Part shown: one piece after another, positions 46,870 to 55,239 of the stretch | Position numbering within the stretch: the stretch's first letter is position 1 | Layout of the letters: each line of letters begins with the position of its first letter | Source of the DNA: Thalassospira profundimaris | GTDB taxonomy: Bacteria; Pseudomonadota; Alphaproteobacteria; Rhodospirillales; Thalassospiraceae | Reading direction: 5' to 3' | DNA: 64,000 nucleotides | Assembly: GCF_003326675.1 (NCBI RefSeq) | Contig: NZ_JPWF01000006.1 | Span: 186,001-250,000, forward strand | Made by a program: the position numbers and the translations under genes | Notes under the pieces: generated by a model | What the model saw: only the letters and a program-made list of their open reading frames with translations | Databases searched by the model: none | What the model was told of the DNA's origin: nothing

Positions 46870-47874
46870 ATGAAAATCGAACATCCCTATCTTATGTTTC
46901 TTGGTGACGCGCCGGACGAACTGGCGGCAAAAACCGCAATTGGCATCAAACAGTGGCGTCCGGAATGGTGCGTCGGTCAGCTCAGCCTTCCGGGCTGCAA
47001 GGCTGATCTTGGCCTGCCGGAAATGACCATTGCCGACGCCAAGGCCGCTGGCGTCAAGACGCTGGTTCTTGGTGTTGCTAACCGCGGCGGGATCATCGGC
47101 CCGGCCTGGATGGAAACCATTCTTGCCGCGATTGAAGCCGGCATGGATGTTGCCAACGGCCTTCATACCCGTCTTACCACGAATCCTGAACTTGCCAAAG
47201 CAGCCGCTGCCAAAGGTGTCAGCCTGTTTGACGTTCGCCATTTCGATGGCCAGGTTCCGGTTGGTAACGGTGAAAAACGTTCCGGCAAGCGCGTTCTTGC
47301 TGTTGGTACCGATTGCTCGGTCGGTAAAATGTATACCGCGCTTGCAATCGATGCTGAGATGAAAAAACGCGGCATGAAGTCCGACTTCCGTGCCACCGGC
47401 CAGACCGGTATCTTCATCGCGGGCGAAGGCATTTCTGTTGATGCCGTGATTTCCGACTTCATTTCCGGCGCTGTTGAAACCATCGCACCGGCCAATGATG
47501 AAGATCACTGGGATGTTGTCGAAGGGCAGGGCAGCCTGTTCCACGCTTCCTATTCCGGTGTGACCATGGGCCTGATCCACGGTTCCCAGCCCGACGCGCT
47601 TGTTGTTTGTCACGAGCCGACCCGTGCGCACATGCGCGGCCTTCCGGGCTACAAACTTGTTGATCTCAAGACCTGCATGGATGTCAATCTGATGCATGCC
47701 AAACTGACCAACCCGAATTGCGTGGTTGTCGGTTTTGCAATCAACACCAAGGCACTCGACGAAGCAGCAGCAACCAAGTTGCTGGCTGATATCGAAGCCG
47801 AGTTCGGTCTTCCGGCTGTTGACCCGGTTCGTACCGGTGTCGCTTCGATCGTCGACAAGCTTCAGGAGATTTAA
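46870..47874 (+). CDS. dgcN: D-glutamate N-acetyltransferase DgcN (DUF1611 family)
   Basis: This 334-residue protein of the DUF1611 family has a P-loop-like VLAVGTDCSVGKMYTALAID near residue 145. N-terminal LSLPGCKADLGLPEM and C-terminal VVVGFAINTKAL are also seen. In marine Alphaproteobacteria such proteins, paired with DgcA, are described as acetylating D-glutamate as the first step of its catabolism. The start has a perfect AAGGAGG ribosome-binding site. Its stop is one base from the dgcA start. The assignment relies on the pairing with an epimerase-family gene; the reaction is established-family knowledge, not visible in the residues. Confidence 0.82.
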   Translation: MKIEHPYLMFLGDAPDELAAKTAIGIKQWRPEWCVGQLSLPGCKADLGLPEMTIADAKAAGVKTLVLGVANRGGIIGPAWMETILAAIEAGMDVANGLHTRLTTNPELAKAAAAKGVSLFDVRHFDGQVPVGNGEKRSGKRVLAVGTDCSVGKMYTALAIDAEMKKRGMKSDFRATGQTGIFIAGEGISVDAVISDFISGAVETIAPANDEDHWDVVEGQGSLFHASYSGVTMGLIHGSQPDALVVCHEPTRAHMRGLPGYKLVDLKTCMDVNLMHAKLTNPNCVVVGFAINTKALDEAAATKLLADIEAEFGLPAVDPVRTGVASIVDKLQEI

Positions 47875-47875
47875 G

Positions 47876-48856
47876 TTGCCCCAACTCACTGTGATTTCCG
47901 AAGTCTTTCCCCTTGCACAGGTTTTCAAAATCTCGCGCGGGGCACGGACCGAGGCATATGTGGTCAAGGTGACCCTGACGGACGGCACGCATACGGGCTA
48001 TGGGGAATGCGTTCCCTATGCCCGTTACGGCGAAACTGTCGACGGTGTCATGGCTGACATCACTGCACAGGCCGATGCGCTGTCACGCGGCATGACCCGT
48101 CTTGAACTTCAGGACGCCATGAAGGCCGGTGCAGCACGCAATGCTGTTGATTGTGCCTATTGGGATCTTGAAGCCAAGCGTACCGGACGTCGCGTCTGGG
48201 AAATGATTGGTCATAAGGCACCTGAAGGTCTGGTCACGGCCGAAACGCTTAGCATCGATACACCTGACAATATGCGCGAGGCGGCACGTAAAATTGCCCA
48301 TGCACCGTTGTTGAAGGTCAAGCTGAACGGCGAAAACGTTCTCGAATCCGTTCGTGCGGTTCGTGAAGGTTCGCCCAAGGCCCGTATCATTGTTGATGCC
48401 AACGAAGCCTGGTCGCTTGATCTGCTGTCCGATATCGGGGCCGAGCTTGATGCGCTGGGTGTTGAAATGATCGAACAGCCACTGCCTGCCGGGCAGGATG
48501 ACGGCCTGATCGACATTGATTGCCCGGTTCTGCTTTGTGCAGATGAATCGGTTCATACGGTTGCTGACATTCCGCGTCTGGCCAACCTGTATGACATGAT
48601 CAATATCAAGCTCGACAAAACCGGCGGTCTTACCGGCGCGCTGGAGCTGGCAGAAGCCGCCTCCAAGGCCGGGATGCAGTTGATGACCGGTTGCATGGTC
48701 GGAACGTCGCTTGCGATGGCGCCGGCCATGATCACCGGTGCGATGTCGCGCATTGTTGATCTTGATGGCCCGATCTGGATGGCCAAGGATCGCGAAAATG
48801 CCCTGACCTTTGATAAAGGGGTTATGGGTCTTCCTGATCGGGCTCTCTGGGGCTGA
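47876..48856 (+). CDS. dgcA: N-acetyl-D-glutamate racemase DgcA (enolase superfamily)
   Basis: This 326-residue member of the enolase superfamily (dipeptide-epimerase-like) has catalytic Lys in LLKVKLNG near residue 145. Metal ligands lie in IIVDANEAWS, MIEQPLPAG and LLCADESVH, and the second catalytic Lys in INIKLDKTGG. The pair DgcN-DgcA is described as converting D-glutamate via N-acetyl-D-glutamate to the L form. I use the TTG start at 47876: it is in frame, one base after the dgcN stop, with AGGAG eight bases upstream. A strong terminator follows. Confidence 0.85.
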   Translation: MPQLTVISEVFPLAQVFKISRGARTEAYVVKVTLTDGTHTGYGECVPYARYGETVDGVMADITAQADALSRGMTRLELQDAMKAGAARNAVDCAYWDLEAKRTGRRVWEMIGHKAPEGLVTAETLSIDTPDNMREAARKIAHAPLLKVKLNGENVLESVRAVREGSPKARIIVDANEAWSLDLLSDIGAELDALGVEMIEQPLPAGQDDGLIDIDCPVLLCADESVHTVADIPRLANLYDMINIKLDKTGGLTGALELAEAASKAGMQLMTGCMVGTSLAMAPAMITGAMSRIVDLDGPIWMAKDRENALTFDKGVMGLPDRALWG

Positions 48857-49311
48857 TCACGGTTCGGGTTTCATCGCTTTGGTGATGTGATCTCAGGGCA
48901 AAAAATCAAAGGCCGCGTCGGTTTATCCGGTGCGGCCTTTTTTGATTTTTGCGATACCGTGGATTGGAGTGATACTTCCTGAAACTCGAAAAGGTTAAGT
49001 TTTTTCCAATTCGTTCCAAAATTTTGCGTTGAAAATTTACGTATATTTTTCAATTGTTTGCGCGATAATTTTTCCCGAAATTGTGATGTTGTTCTCTTTT
49101 TTGGGTGCTTCCACCTCTAACGGATAGTTGTATCTTTGGTTAAATAAGTGAACCATGATGATTGTAAGCAGGGACAGGTACGTCCTTGAAAATAATAATG
49201 CTGGAGCTGTTCTGCGTGCTATCCGACTCCCACAGAGATGGTAGGCGCACTGCCGGGGCTTTGCGGTGTTGCTATCGTGACTTCTTCTATACGCCTAGGC
49301 ATGCCGAGCTC
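48857..49311. other. Intergenic region dgcA / GGDEF gene
   Basis: About 455 bases, starting with the dgcA terminator and continuing as A+T-rich sequence (about 48990-49190) likely to hold the promoter of the diguanylate cyclase. The in-frame stretch 49186-49311 before the chosen start uses rare codons (AGA, AGG, CTA) and is treated as non-coding leader. Confidence 0.5.
48901..48950 (+). terminator. Terminator of dgcNA
   Basis: A long stem AAAAATCAAAGGCCGC pairs with GCGGCC-TTT-TTTGATTTTT (three-T bulge) around a 15-base loop, with T-rich tails on both strands. It starts 45 bases past the dgcA stop. Confidence 0.85.
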
Positions 49312-50412
49312 ATGCATCTCCGGCGTAAGGAATCGATTCAGCTCTCCGCCCGTTTTGCAGCTCTTTTCGTTCTTGTGTTATTGATTGCCGCCCCGTTCTG
49401 GGATGGTGCTTTTTCCCTTGATATCTGGTCTTCGCAAACTGTCTTGATGCGCATGCTGGTTTCGGCTGTTGCGGTTGCGGTGATTACCAATCGTGCGGTC
49501 AATGCGCGGTTGCGCCGTCGTTTTCCGTATTTGCCGATGCTGATGCTTATTCTTGCGGGCTGCTTGCTTGCGGTTTTTGCGGGCAACGATGCCGGTGCAA
49601 CGTCACGGATGCATTCCACGCACAGTTTCCTGATGCTGGGGCTTGTCTTGATGATTGCCATCATGCCAGTGACCCTGGTCGAGGCGGTGGCACTTTCCTT
49701 GCCGATCCTTGGTCTTTTGTTTGTCGGGGCACATGTGTCCTTGGCGACCGGGGCTGTTCCGCTTGAAATGTTGCTGGCGGTCTTGCTGCCGCTTGCGGTG
49801 TTCTCGGCGCTGGTACAGCTTTATCGGACTATCGTGGCGGCACAGGAAATTGCGATTGATCCGTTGACGGGCTGCTATACCCGCGCCTTTGGCATGGAAA
49901 TGATCAAGGTCAGTTTCGACGGGGCGTTGCGCAAAAAGGCCCCCTATACGGTGGCTTTCATCGATCTTGATGACTTCAAACAGATCAATGACCGTTATGG
50001 TCATGATTACGGCGACCGTATTCTGGGCGAGGTCGGCGAAAACCTTGTGACCCGTTTCCGTCGTTCAGACCTTGTTGTGCGCTGGGGCGGGGAGGAATTC
50101 CTTGTTCTTCTGCCGGAACTGGACCGCACGCGCGCGGCCGAGGTTCTTGATCGTGTTATGGCGCCGGGATTGGCGGCCCTTGAAAACGGGCAGGTTCAAA
50201 AGGCCAGTGTCGGTTTGTCCGAGCGGATCGAAGATGCGATTGCCTTGCCGCAAAACCTGATCGAGCTTGCGGATCGTCGGATGTACGAGGCCAAGAAGCG
50301 TCGCGATCATGATGAACTGATCTCTAATGGTCTGTCTGGTCGTCGAAGCGCTGCGCGCAAGCTTTCAAGTCCTTGTGCAGCGCAAGTGCCTGTTGATCGC
50401 ACAATTAACTGA
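49312..50412 (+). CDS. Membrane-anchored diguanylate cyclase (GGDEF)
   Basis: This protein of about 366 residues has a basic N-terminus, about five to six TM helices (residues about 10-165) with no recognisable named sensor domain, and a C-terminal GGDEF domain. The active-site motif is intact (VVRWGGEEFLVLLPE). The product-inhibition I-site RxxD is present five residues upstream (RRSD), and DPLTGCYTR and DLDDFKQINDRYGHDYGD are typical. It should make cyclic di-GMP from two GTP. The start is uncertain: ATG 49312 is preferred on codon use, while 49198 would add 38 residues. Confidence 0.9.
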   Translation: MHLRRKESIQLSARFAALFVLVLLIAAPFWDGAFSLDIWSSQTVLMRMLVSAVAVAVITNRAVNARLRRRFPYLPMLMLILAGCLLAVFAGNDAGATSRMHSTHSFLMLGLVLMIAIMPVTLVEAVALSLPILGLLFVGAHVSLATGAVPLEMLLAVLLPLAVFSALVQLYRTIVAAQEIAIDPLTGCYTRAFGMEMIKVSFDGALRKKAPYTVAFIDLDDFKQINDRYGHDYGDRILGEVGENLVTRFRRSDLVVRWGGEEFLVLLPELDRTRAAEVLDRVMAPGLAALENGQVQKASVGLSERIEDAIALPQNLIELADRRMYEAKKRRDHDELISNGLSGRRSAARKLSSPCAAQVPVDRTIN

Positions 50413-50815
50413 CGGACCTGCTTTCGGCCCCTGGCTGTGTCAGGATTTGAGCCGATCTTGGTCGTGCTGCTTTTCCCCTGTATCTTATCTCTGATTCGCG
50501 TACGTCTTCCTGTGGGGCGTGCGCTGTTTGTCTTGGTGTGTCTTGGCGGTGTGATCTGTCCGGCCATAGGGCAGGGTAGAAGGTGCCGGGGCGTTCGCCC
50601 TGTGTCCTGATGTGGAAACTGGCACGTGTTTCAGGAATCGCGGCTGTGATGTCGGGAAACTTTGGTCGGGATTCGGGATGGATTCGCGACGATTCGTGTG
50701 TTGCGGATGTCGGGGTTCTTTTCTTCGGTGATCAAAAAATAACCTCGATCTGAGGATTTCCCGAGCGATTGGCGTGCATTGTCATAAAAATGTGATGAAA
50801 AAATATGCATCTAAA

Positions 50816-50847
50816 TTTTTGACGAAAAAATAGTCAAAAAGCTATTG
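50816..50847 (+). promoter_or_regulatory. Palindromic promoter-like element upstream of small RNA
   Basis: A perfect inverted repeat TTTTTGAC-N9-GTCAAAAA (50816-50840) contains a TTGACG -35 box at 50819-50824. At 17 bases it is followed by CTATTG (50842-50847) as a possible -10. The palindrome covering the -35 and spacer would suit a repressor or activator dimer. Confidence 0.45.
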
Positions 50848-50849
50848 CG

Positions 50850-50986
50850 TCCTCCCCGGCAAATGAGTAATCTCCATTTGTGCGCTGCGGTAGGACGCAG
50901 TGCATTCCGGCGAGCGACTTGTCGCTCGTTTCTTGGACGTTTCCTCCCTAGACTTGGGCCGCTGTCACAGGCGGCCTTCTTTTTTG
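50850..50986 (+). ncRNA. mmgR: mmgR/suhB-family (RF00519-type) trans-acting small RNA
   Basis: The 3' half matches the alphaproteobacterial mmgR family as I recall it. A hairpin CGAGCGAC/GTCGCTCG (50911-50928) is followed by the single-stranded ultra-conserved decamer TTTCCTCCCT, then CTTGGGCCGC and a GGCCGC/GCGGCC terminator stem (50957-50976) with TTCTTTTTT. The CCTCCC core is complementary to ribosome-binding sites. Upstream, GCGCTGCG/CGCAGTGC (50882-50903) and CAAATG/CATTTG hairpins and a second CCTCCCC could belong to a longer transcript. The 5' end is uncertain; the Sinorhizobium RNA is only about 77 nt. Confidence 0.75.
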
Positions 50987-51146
50987 CCTGAATTCAGCCA
51001 TTTCGCGCGAATTTCCGGGCGGTAATTAACCATCACGTTAAAAATGAAAATCCGGATGTGGGTTATTGTGCGCTGCAAATCAACCCGCGGGCGTTGCGTG
51101 CATTTCCAATAGGTGTGCGCTGGGGGCGGCCGTTCTGTCTTGACAT

Positions 51147-51188
51147 AAAAAAGGCGCTGCCGCCGGTTTCCCGGGGAAGCGCCGTTTT
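51147..51188 (-). terminator. Terminator of the unknown membrane-protein gene
   Basis: A GGCGCT/AGCGCC outer stem with an inner G+C-rich loop. Reading the minus strand it is followed by TTTTTTATG. It lies 22 bases past the stop codon at 51210. Confidence 0.75.
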
Positions 51189-51209
51189 AAGGGCTGGGCT
51201 GTTGACGGC

Positions 51210-52052
51210 TTACTGTCCGCAGTCGGTCTGGCTGATCCTGAAGGTGTTCAGGTGCTCGTGATCGGTGACATAGTTTTCAACAAACACCGCACCGGCCTTC
51301 ACCAGTATTTCGATTTTCGGGTCATTGCACAGATAAGCCGCGATCTGCTCGTGGGCATCGGATGTAAATTCAAAGCCCGGCTCGTAAACGATATAGGTCC
51401 GCTGCAATTCGTTCTGGGCGGCCTTGACCATCACCAGATCCACTGTTTCGCCGGTCGTAATCGGCAGCATGGGCTGAAGCTCGTCCGCGATCCGGCCAAG
51501 CTGGGCGCTTAACTGTTTCTGGTAATTCTCGGTGATCAGGGTCGTTTTGATATTAACCGACGTATAAATACCAAGCGCAAAGATCATCAGGCCAACTGCG
51601 ACGCCCTTTCCACCGGATAAAAACGGGGTGGTGCCGGGGCGCAAAAATCCTGGTCGGTTACGTCCGCCTTTCAAAAGAAGATAAAGATTGGCAAGCGGGA
51701 TAAATCCCAGAATTGCCAATTGCTTTTGTCCACCGATATCGATCGCCCGTGCGACTGAAACACGACCAAGGATAAATCCGGTCAGTGTGATGACAATCAG
51801 GGGATATCCCGTCGCCAGCCAATAAAGATTATGTTCGATTGCGGGCAGGGTAAAAAGCGTTCCGATCCCGGAAACTGCATTGGCAAAGGCCAAAAGCGAA
51901 AGGCTGACGAAATACTGCGCCCTGGTGATCGAAAGTTTGCTGTTACGTGATATCGCCCCCAATAAACCTGCCAGGGCAAATATCCCGAAATGGAGGACCC
52001 GGACGGTTTCATCCGGCAAGCTGGCATAGCTGGTCGCGAGATCGTTCAGCAT
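51210..52052 (-). CDS. Polytopic membrane protein of unknown function
   Basis: I do not recognise this 280-residue protein. About five hydrophobic helices are visible: residues 20-36, 45-70, 80-97, about 110-127 and 151-167. A soluble C-terminal region of about 110 residues (YQKQLSAQLGRIADELQPMLP onward) is probably periplasmic, with two Cys (AAYLCNDPK and the C-terminal TDCGQ). The membrane-then-soluble layout could suit a sensor or envelope protein. It stands alone with its own terminator; neighbours give no functional hint. Confidence 0.75.
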   Translation of the reverse strand: MLNDLATSYASLPDETVRVLHFGIFALAGLLGAISRNSKLSITRAQYFVSLSLLAFANAVSGIGTLFTLPAIEHNLYWLATGYPLIVITLTGFILGRVSVARAIDIGGQKQLAILGFIPLANLYLLLKGGRNRPGFLRPGTTPFLSGGKGVAVGLMIFALGIYTSVNIKTTLITENYQKQLSAQLGRIADELQPMLPITTGETVDLVMVKAAQNELQRTYIVYEPGFEFTSDAHEQIAAYLCNDPKIEILVKAGAVFVENYVTDHEHLNTFRISQTDCGQ

Positions 52053-52205
52053 AAAATCGTTCTTCTCCCCGTATGGTCTTCAGGCGACGGAGAATAAGAA
52101 CGTTTCGGGCGTTGCGAAACTAGCTGGAAGAGTAGGTTTTGCTAATGAATGCGCGGATTTGAATGGCTCATATCCGGTATGAGCCATTCCAGGATCTGGT
52201 TTGGT

Positions 52206-52790
52206 CTATTTTTCGCGCTTTGGATTGCTTTCCGGGGTGGTGCCGTCACCATCGCCCAAGCCGCGCTGCATGATCACGCTATCGACCCAGCGGCCCAGTT
52301 TAAAGCCCGCCGACTGCAATGTTCCGGCAACCCGGAAGCCAAGCCGTGCATGAAGGCCGATGGATGCGACATTGGCGCTGTCGCCAATCACCGCCACCAT
52401 CTGGCGATAACCAAGCGCTGTGCACCGTTTGATCAGTTCTGAAAGCAATGCGCGCCCGGCACCCTTGCCGACAACATCGGGCGCGATATAGATCGTGTCC
52501 TCGACCGTAAAACGATAGGCCGGGCGCGTCCGGTAGGATCCGGCATAGGCAAATCCTTCGACCCGTCCGTCAAGCTCCGCCACAAGATAGGGCAGGCCGC
52601 GTTCGCGCACATGTTGCCAGCGCGATGTCAGTTCGGCAATTTCAGGGGCGCGTTCCTCGAACGAGGCAAGGCCATGCAATACATGATGGCCATAGATTTC
52701 CGTGATGCGCTCGAAATCATCGGGTTCGGCATCGCGAATCACCAGATCGTGCAAAACATCGCTGGTCGCAGTATCGGTCGGGGTGGTCAT
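52206..52790 (-). CDS. GNAT family N-acetyltransferase (phosphinothricin acetyltransferase-like)
   Basis: This 194-residue GNAT enzyme has IRDAEPDDFERITEIYGHHVLHG at the start, acetyl-CoA-binding VVGKGAGRALLSELIKRC near residue 115 and a HARLGFRVAGTLQSAGFKLGRWVDSVIMQRGL C-terminus. These are typical of the Pat/YncA branch, which acetylates phosphinothricin, methionine sulfoximine or sulfone. The start overlaps the stop of the N-formylglutamate amidohydrolase gene by one base (TAATG), so the two are translationally coupled. The natural substrate is unknown. Confidence 0.87.
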   Translation of the reverse strand: MTTPTDTATSDVLHDLVIRDAEPDDFERITEIYGHHVLHGLASFEERAPEIAELTSRWQHVRERGLPYLVAELDGRVEGFAYAGSYRTRPAYRFTVEDTIYIAPDVVGKGAGRALLSELIKRCTALGYRQMVAVIGDSANVASIGLHARLGFRVAGTLQSAGFKLGRWVDSVIMQRGLGDGDGTTPESNPKREK

Positions 52791-53656
52791 TAAAACGGGT
52801 TCCCGTCGAGATCGTGGAAGGACGCGATCAAGGCAGTCATCTGATCGCGCAAAATGTCAAATCCGCGATGCGGGGTGATTGTGGCTTCATCCATATAAAG
52901 GGCACGCGACAGCTCGATCTGAAGGCTGTGCACATGCTCCTCGGGGCGGCCATAATGGCGGGTGCAATAGCCCCCGGCATAAGGATCATTATGGGCCGGG
53001 CCAAAGCCCATATCGCGAAGACAATCATCCACAAACCGCGTCAATGACGGGTGGCAGGAACTTCCATAGCAATCGCCAAGCACCAGATCAACGCGGTTTT
53101 TCATGCTGTCTGCGGAATCGCCGGGCATCGAATGGCAATCAATCAGGATGCAATAACCAAACGTATCACGCGTTTGATCAATCAGTTTCTGCAAGGCCCG
53201 GTGATAGGGATGGTAATAGGTATCAATACGTTCAAGCGCCTCTTCGACAGGCAGGCGGGATTTGTAAATCTCGACCCCGCCACTGACCACACGCGGAATC
53301 GACCCAAGCCCCGAAAGGGCCCGCATCGAATTGATTTCCGCATCATGGGGCAATTGTCCGTCAAACATGCGCGGATCAAGTTCCATCGCAGCCCGGTTCA
53401 CATCGACATAGGCCCGTGGAAATGTCGCGCACAGCAACGGCGCGCCCAGCTTGGGCGCGGCCAGAAAAAGCTGATCGACAAAGGCATCTTCCGATGCGCG
53501 CAGTTCAAACGATCCGATCCGCGCATTTTCAATCAGGTCCCTGGGATAGTGGCGACCCGAATGCGGGGATGCAAACACCACCGGCAATGTTTGCTCTGGT
53601 GGCAGGATAACAGTAGCAGGCCCGCTAGAGGCAATTTCCGAAGGCAACTGGTTCAT
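52790..53656 (-). CDS. N-formylglutamate amidohydrolase family protein
   Basis: This 288-residue HutG-like zinc hydrolase has the family motifs VVFASPHSGRHYP near residue 28, RASEDAFVDQLF, RAYVDVNRAAMELDP, ILIDCHSMPG near 160, and LSRALYMDE near the C-terminus. It releases formate from N-formylglutamate, or acts on a related N-acyl amino acid; it is not next to hut genes, so the substrate is inferred only. I chose ATG 53656 as the start of the conserved region, although its ribosome-binding site is weak. Coupled to the downstream GNAT gene. Confidence 0.87.
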   Translation of the reverse strand: MNQLPSEIASSGPATVILPPEQTLPVVFASPHSGRHYPRDLIENARIGSFELRASEDAFVDQLFLAAPKLGAPLLCATFPRAYVDVNRAAMELDPRMFDGQLPHDAEINSMRALSGLGSIPRVVSGGVEIYKSRLPVEEALERIDTYYHPYHRALQKLIDQTRDTFGYCILIDCHSMPGDSADSMKNRVDLVLGDCYGSSCHPSLTRFVDDCLRDMGFGPAHNDPYAGGYCTRHYGRPEEHVHSLQIELSRALYMDEATITPHRGFDILRDQMTALIASFHDLDGNPF

Positions 53657-53878
53657 TGTCGTTCGTAATGTCCATCCCTGTATGGGTTGTTGAATATCCC
53701 GCGATCCTTCCCCTAGCATATGGTAATTGGAGCAGAATTGATGAAGATTTTTTGTCAAAATTCCATTTCTGGGGTTGCGCCTTTGTCTGCCTTGGGCTAA
53801 ATACCGCCTCGCCGACGCAAACGGCACGGACCGAACCTTTCACCCTGATCGGGGCGGTCTTTTAAAAGATGGATTTGC

Positions 53879-53955
53879 GGGCCTATAGCTCAGTTGGTTA
53901 GAGCGTTCGCTTGACATGCGAGAGGTCACAAGTTCGAGTCTTGTTAGGCCCACCA
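53879..53955 (+). tRNA. tRNA-Val (GAC), copy 1
   Basis: A complete 77-base cloverleaf including encoded CCA: acceptor GGGCCTA/TAGGCCC, D arm GCTC/GAGC with AGTTGGTTA loop, anticodon arm TTCGC-TTGACAT-GCGAG with anticodon GAC, variable AGGTC, and T arm ACAAG-TTCGAGT-CTTGT. It reads GUC and GUU valine codons. It is followed 16 bases later by an identical copy. Confidence 0.97.
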
Positions 53956-53971
53956 TCTTTTACACCCATAG

Positions 53972-54048
53972 GGGCCTATAGCTCAGTTGGTTAGAGCGTT
54001 CGCTTGACATGCGAGAGGTCACAAGTTCGAGTCTTGTTAGGCCCACCA
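53972..54048 (+). tRNA. tRNA-Val (GAC), copy 2
   Basis: Base-for-base identical to copy 1 over all 77 positions, including CCA. The 16-base spacer suggests one precursor transcript. A terminator follows at 54054. Confidence 0.97.
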
Positions 54049-54053
54049 TTCCC

Positions 54054-54087
54054 ACCCCGCCGGGTTGCCGCGCGGGGTTTTGTGTTT
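54054..54087 (+). terminator. Terminator of the tRNA-Val pair
   Basis: An ACCCCGC/GCGGGGT stem with an 11-base G+C-rich loop followed by TTTTGTGTTTT, directly after the second tRNA. Confidence 0.75.
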
Positions 54088-54186
54088 TAGCTCTTCCTGT
54101 ACCTATCTCAATCAGATTTGAGTGAGTTTCGGTGTGGGGGCCATATACTGGATGATATTCATCATATTGGTTTGGTCGGAGGGCCG

Positions 54187-55236
54187 ATGGCGGGAATAAA
54201 GCAGCATTACATTCCTCAGCTTCTACTCAAAGGATTCGGGCGTCCACGTGGACGAAAAGTTGTTCAAGTCGTTGTTTTCAGCCGTGAGAATGTTTTCTCC
54301 ACAGCTACCGACGGAGTAGCCGCCCAAAGGTATTTCTATTCGAGGCCTGATGGAACAGGGGAAACCCTTGATGATCGTATTACGAGTTATGAGAACGGTT
54401 TGAACTCAATGCTCGTACAATTAAGAGCTACGCAGCGAATTGATGCAGGATTGAAGCTGAAGTTAGGTGAACTTGTTGTGCATCTCTGTGTGAGGGCTGC
54501 CGTAGTTCGTGAAAGCTTTGGGTTCGCTGCAAAGCGTATTGTCGGTCGTTTCGAAAGCGAATTCTCAAGCCCTGCGTTGGCCCGAAAAGCACTTGGAATA
54601 GACGCCCTTGTGCTACCGAAATTAGTTCGAGACGAATTCGACAGCATTTACGAGCGTTACTCAGTGGAGTTCTCACTAAAAGGTATTAGTAAGCTTGGGT
54701 TTCGCGAACTAGCATCACAATGGACCCGCAAAAACTTTAATGAGAACTTCCAGAGAAACTTGGGTCGTATTACCGAGGAGTTGGAAGGTATTCAGCGAGG
54801 TATCAATGAGGTCGTTGAAAACTCTCATCGTAACGTGTTGAAGCAAGGTTTGGCTCCCAGTCAGCGCGTGCGTGGTCTTGAGCGTCTGGAATGGCGGGTA
54901 GTGCCCTGTCAAAATTCTGACTTGGTACTACCTGATTGTGTCGCTATTGCCTCAGATAATGATGGGAATTGGGGGCCGTACGTATTTTTCAAACTAGATG
55001 CAATCTCGCGCGTAATCATGCCGATTTCTAATCAGTTTGCACTTTGTGGGGCTGTTAATCCATCTGATCGATGTTTACCTGAAAACTACAACAAGCTGCT
55101 TGCTAGCTGTTCGTGGCAGTTCTTTGTTTCAAGAGATCAAAACTCATTTTTAGATCAGTTCAGACCGATCATCGGAGCTGCTGTAGTTGAACAAATGCGT
55201 CACGCACTTGTTAAGCCAATTGCCTTGACATCGTAG
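54187..55236 (+). CDS. DUF4238 domain protein, probably horizontally acquired
   Basis: This 349-residue protein begins MAGIKQHYIPQLLLKGFGR, the hallmark of DUF4238 (HYIPQ...L+GF). It continues with FYSRPDGTGETLDDRITSYEN, an all-helical middle (residues about 85-250) and ANPSDR-like blocks in the C-terminal part. The family has no established function and is found mainly in accessory regions. ATG 54187 has GGAGG five bases upstream. The codon usage is A+T-richer than its neighbours (many TTA, AGA, CGT, ATT codons). It lies just downstream of a tandem tRNA pair, a favoured integration site. No integrase or direct repeat is visible. Confidence 0.82.
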   Translation: MAGIKQHYIPQLLLKGFGRPRGRKVVQVVVFSRENVFSTATDGVAAQRYFYSRPDGTGETLDDRITSYENGLNSMLVQLRATQRIDAGLKLKLGELVVHLCVRAAVVRESFGFAAKRIVGRFESEFSSPALARKALGIDALVLPKLVRDEFDSIYERYSVEFSLKGISKLGFRELASQWTRKNFNENFQRNLGRITEELEGIQRGINEVVENSHRNVLKQGLAPSQRVRGLERLEWRVVPCQNSDLVLPDCVAIASDNDGNWGPYVFFKLDAISRVIMPISNQFALCGAVNPSDRCLPENYNKLLASCSWQFFVSRDQNSFLDQFRPIIGAAVVEQMRHALVKPIALTS

Positions 55237-55239
55237 TGC

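Larger units (their letters stand above)
50413..51209. other. 800-base gene-free stretch with small-RNA gene
   Basis: There is no convincing ORF between the GGDEF gene and the convergent membrane-protein gene. From about 50413 to 50750 I see nothing identifiable. 50760-50850 is strongly A+T-rich with a palindromic promoter-like element. 50850-50986 is a structured RNA with its terminator. 51147-51188 is the terminator of the next gene. A 67-codon frame starting at 51058 runs through that terminator and is rejected. Confidence 0.7.

Noticed and set aside
51058-51261. 67-codon plus-strand frame after the mmgR-like RNA
   Set aside because: It runs through the terminator of the convergent gene and into its coding region, and has no credible ribosome-binding site.
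53879-54048. Attachment-site direct repeat of a mobile element
   Set aside because: The repeat is simply two complete functional tRNA-Val genes; no integrase or partial tRNA copy is seen further downstream.
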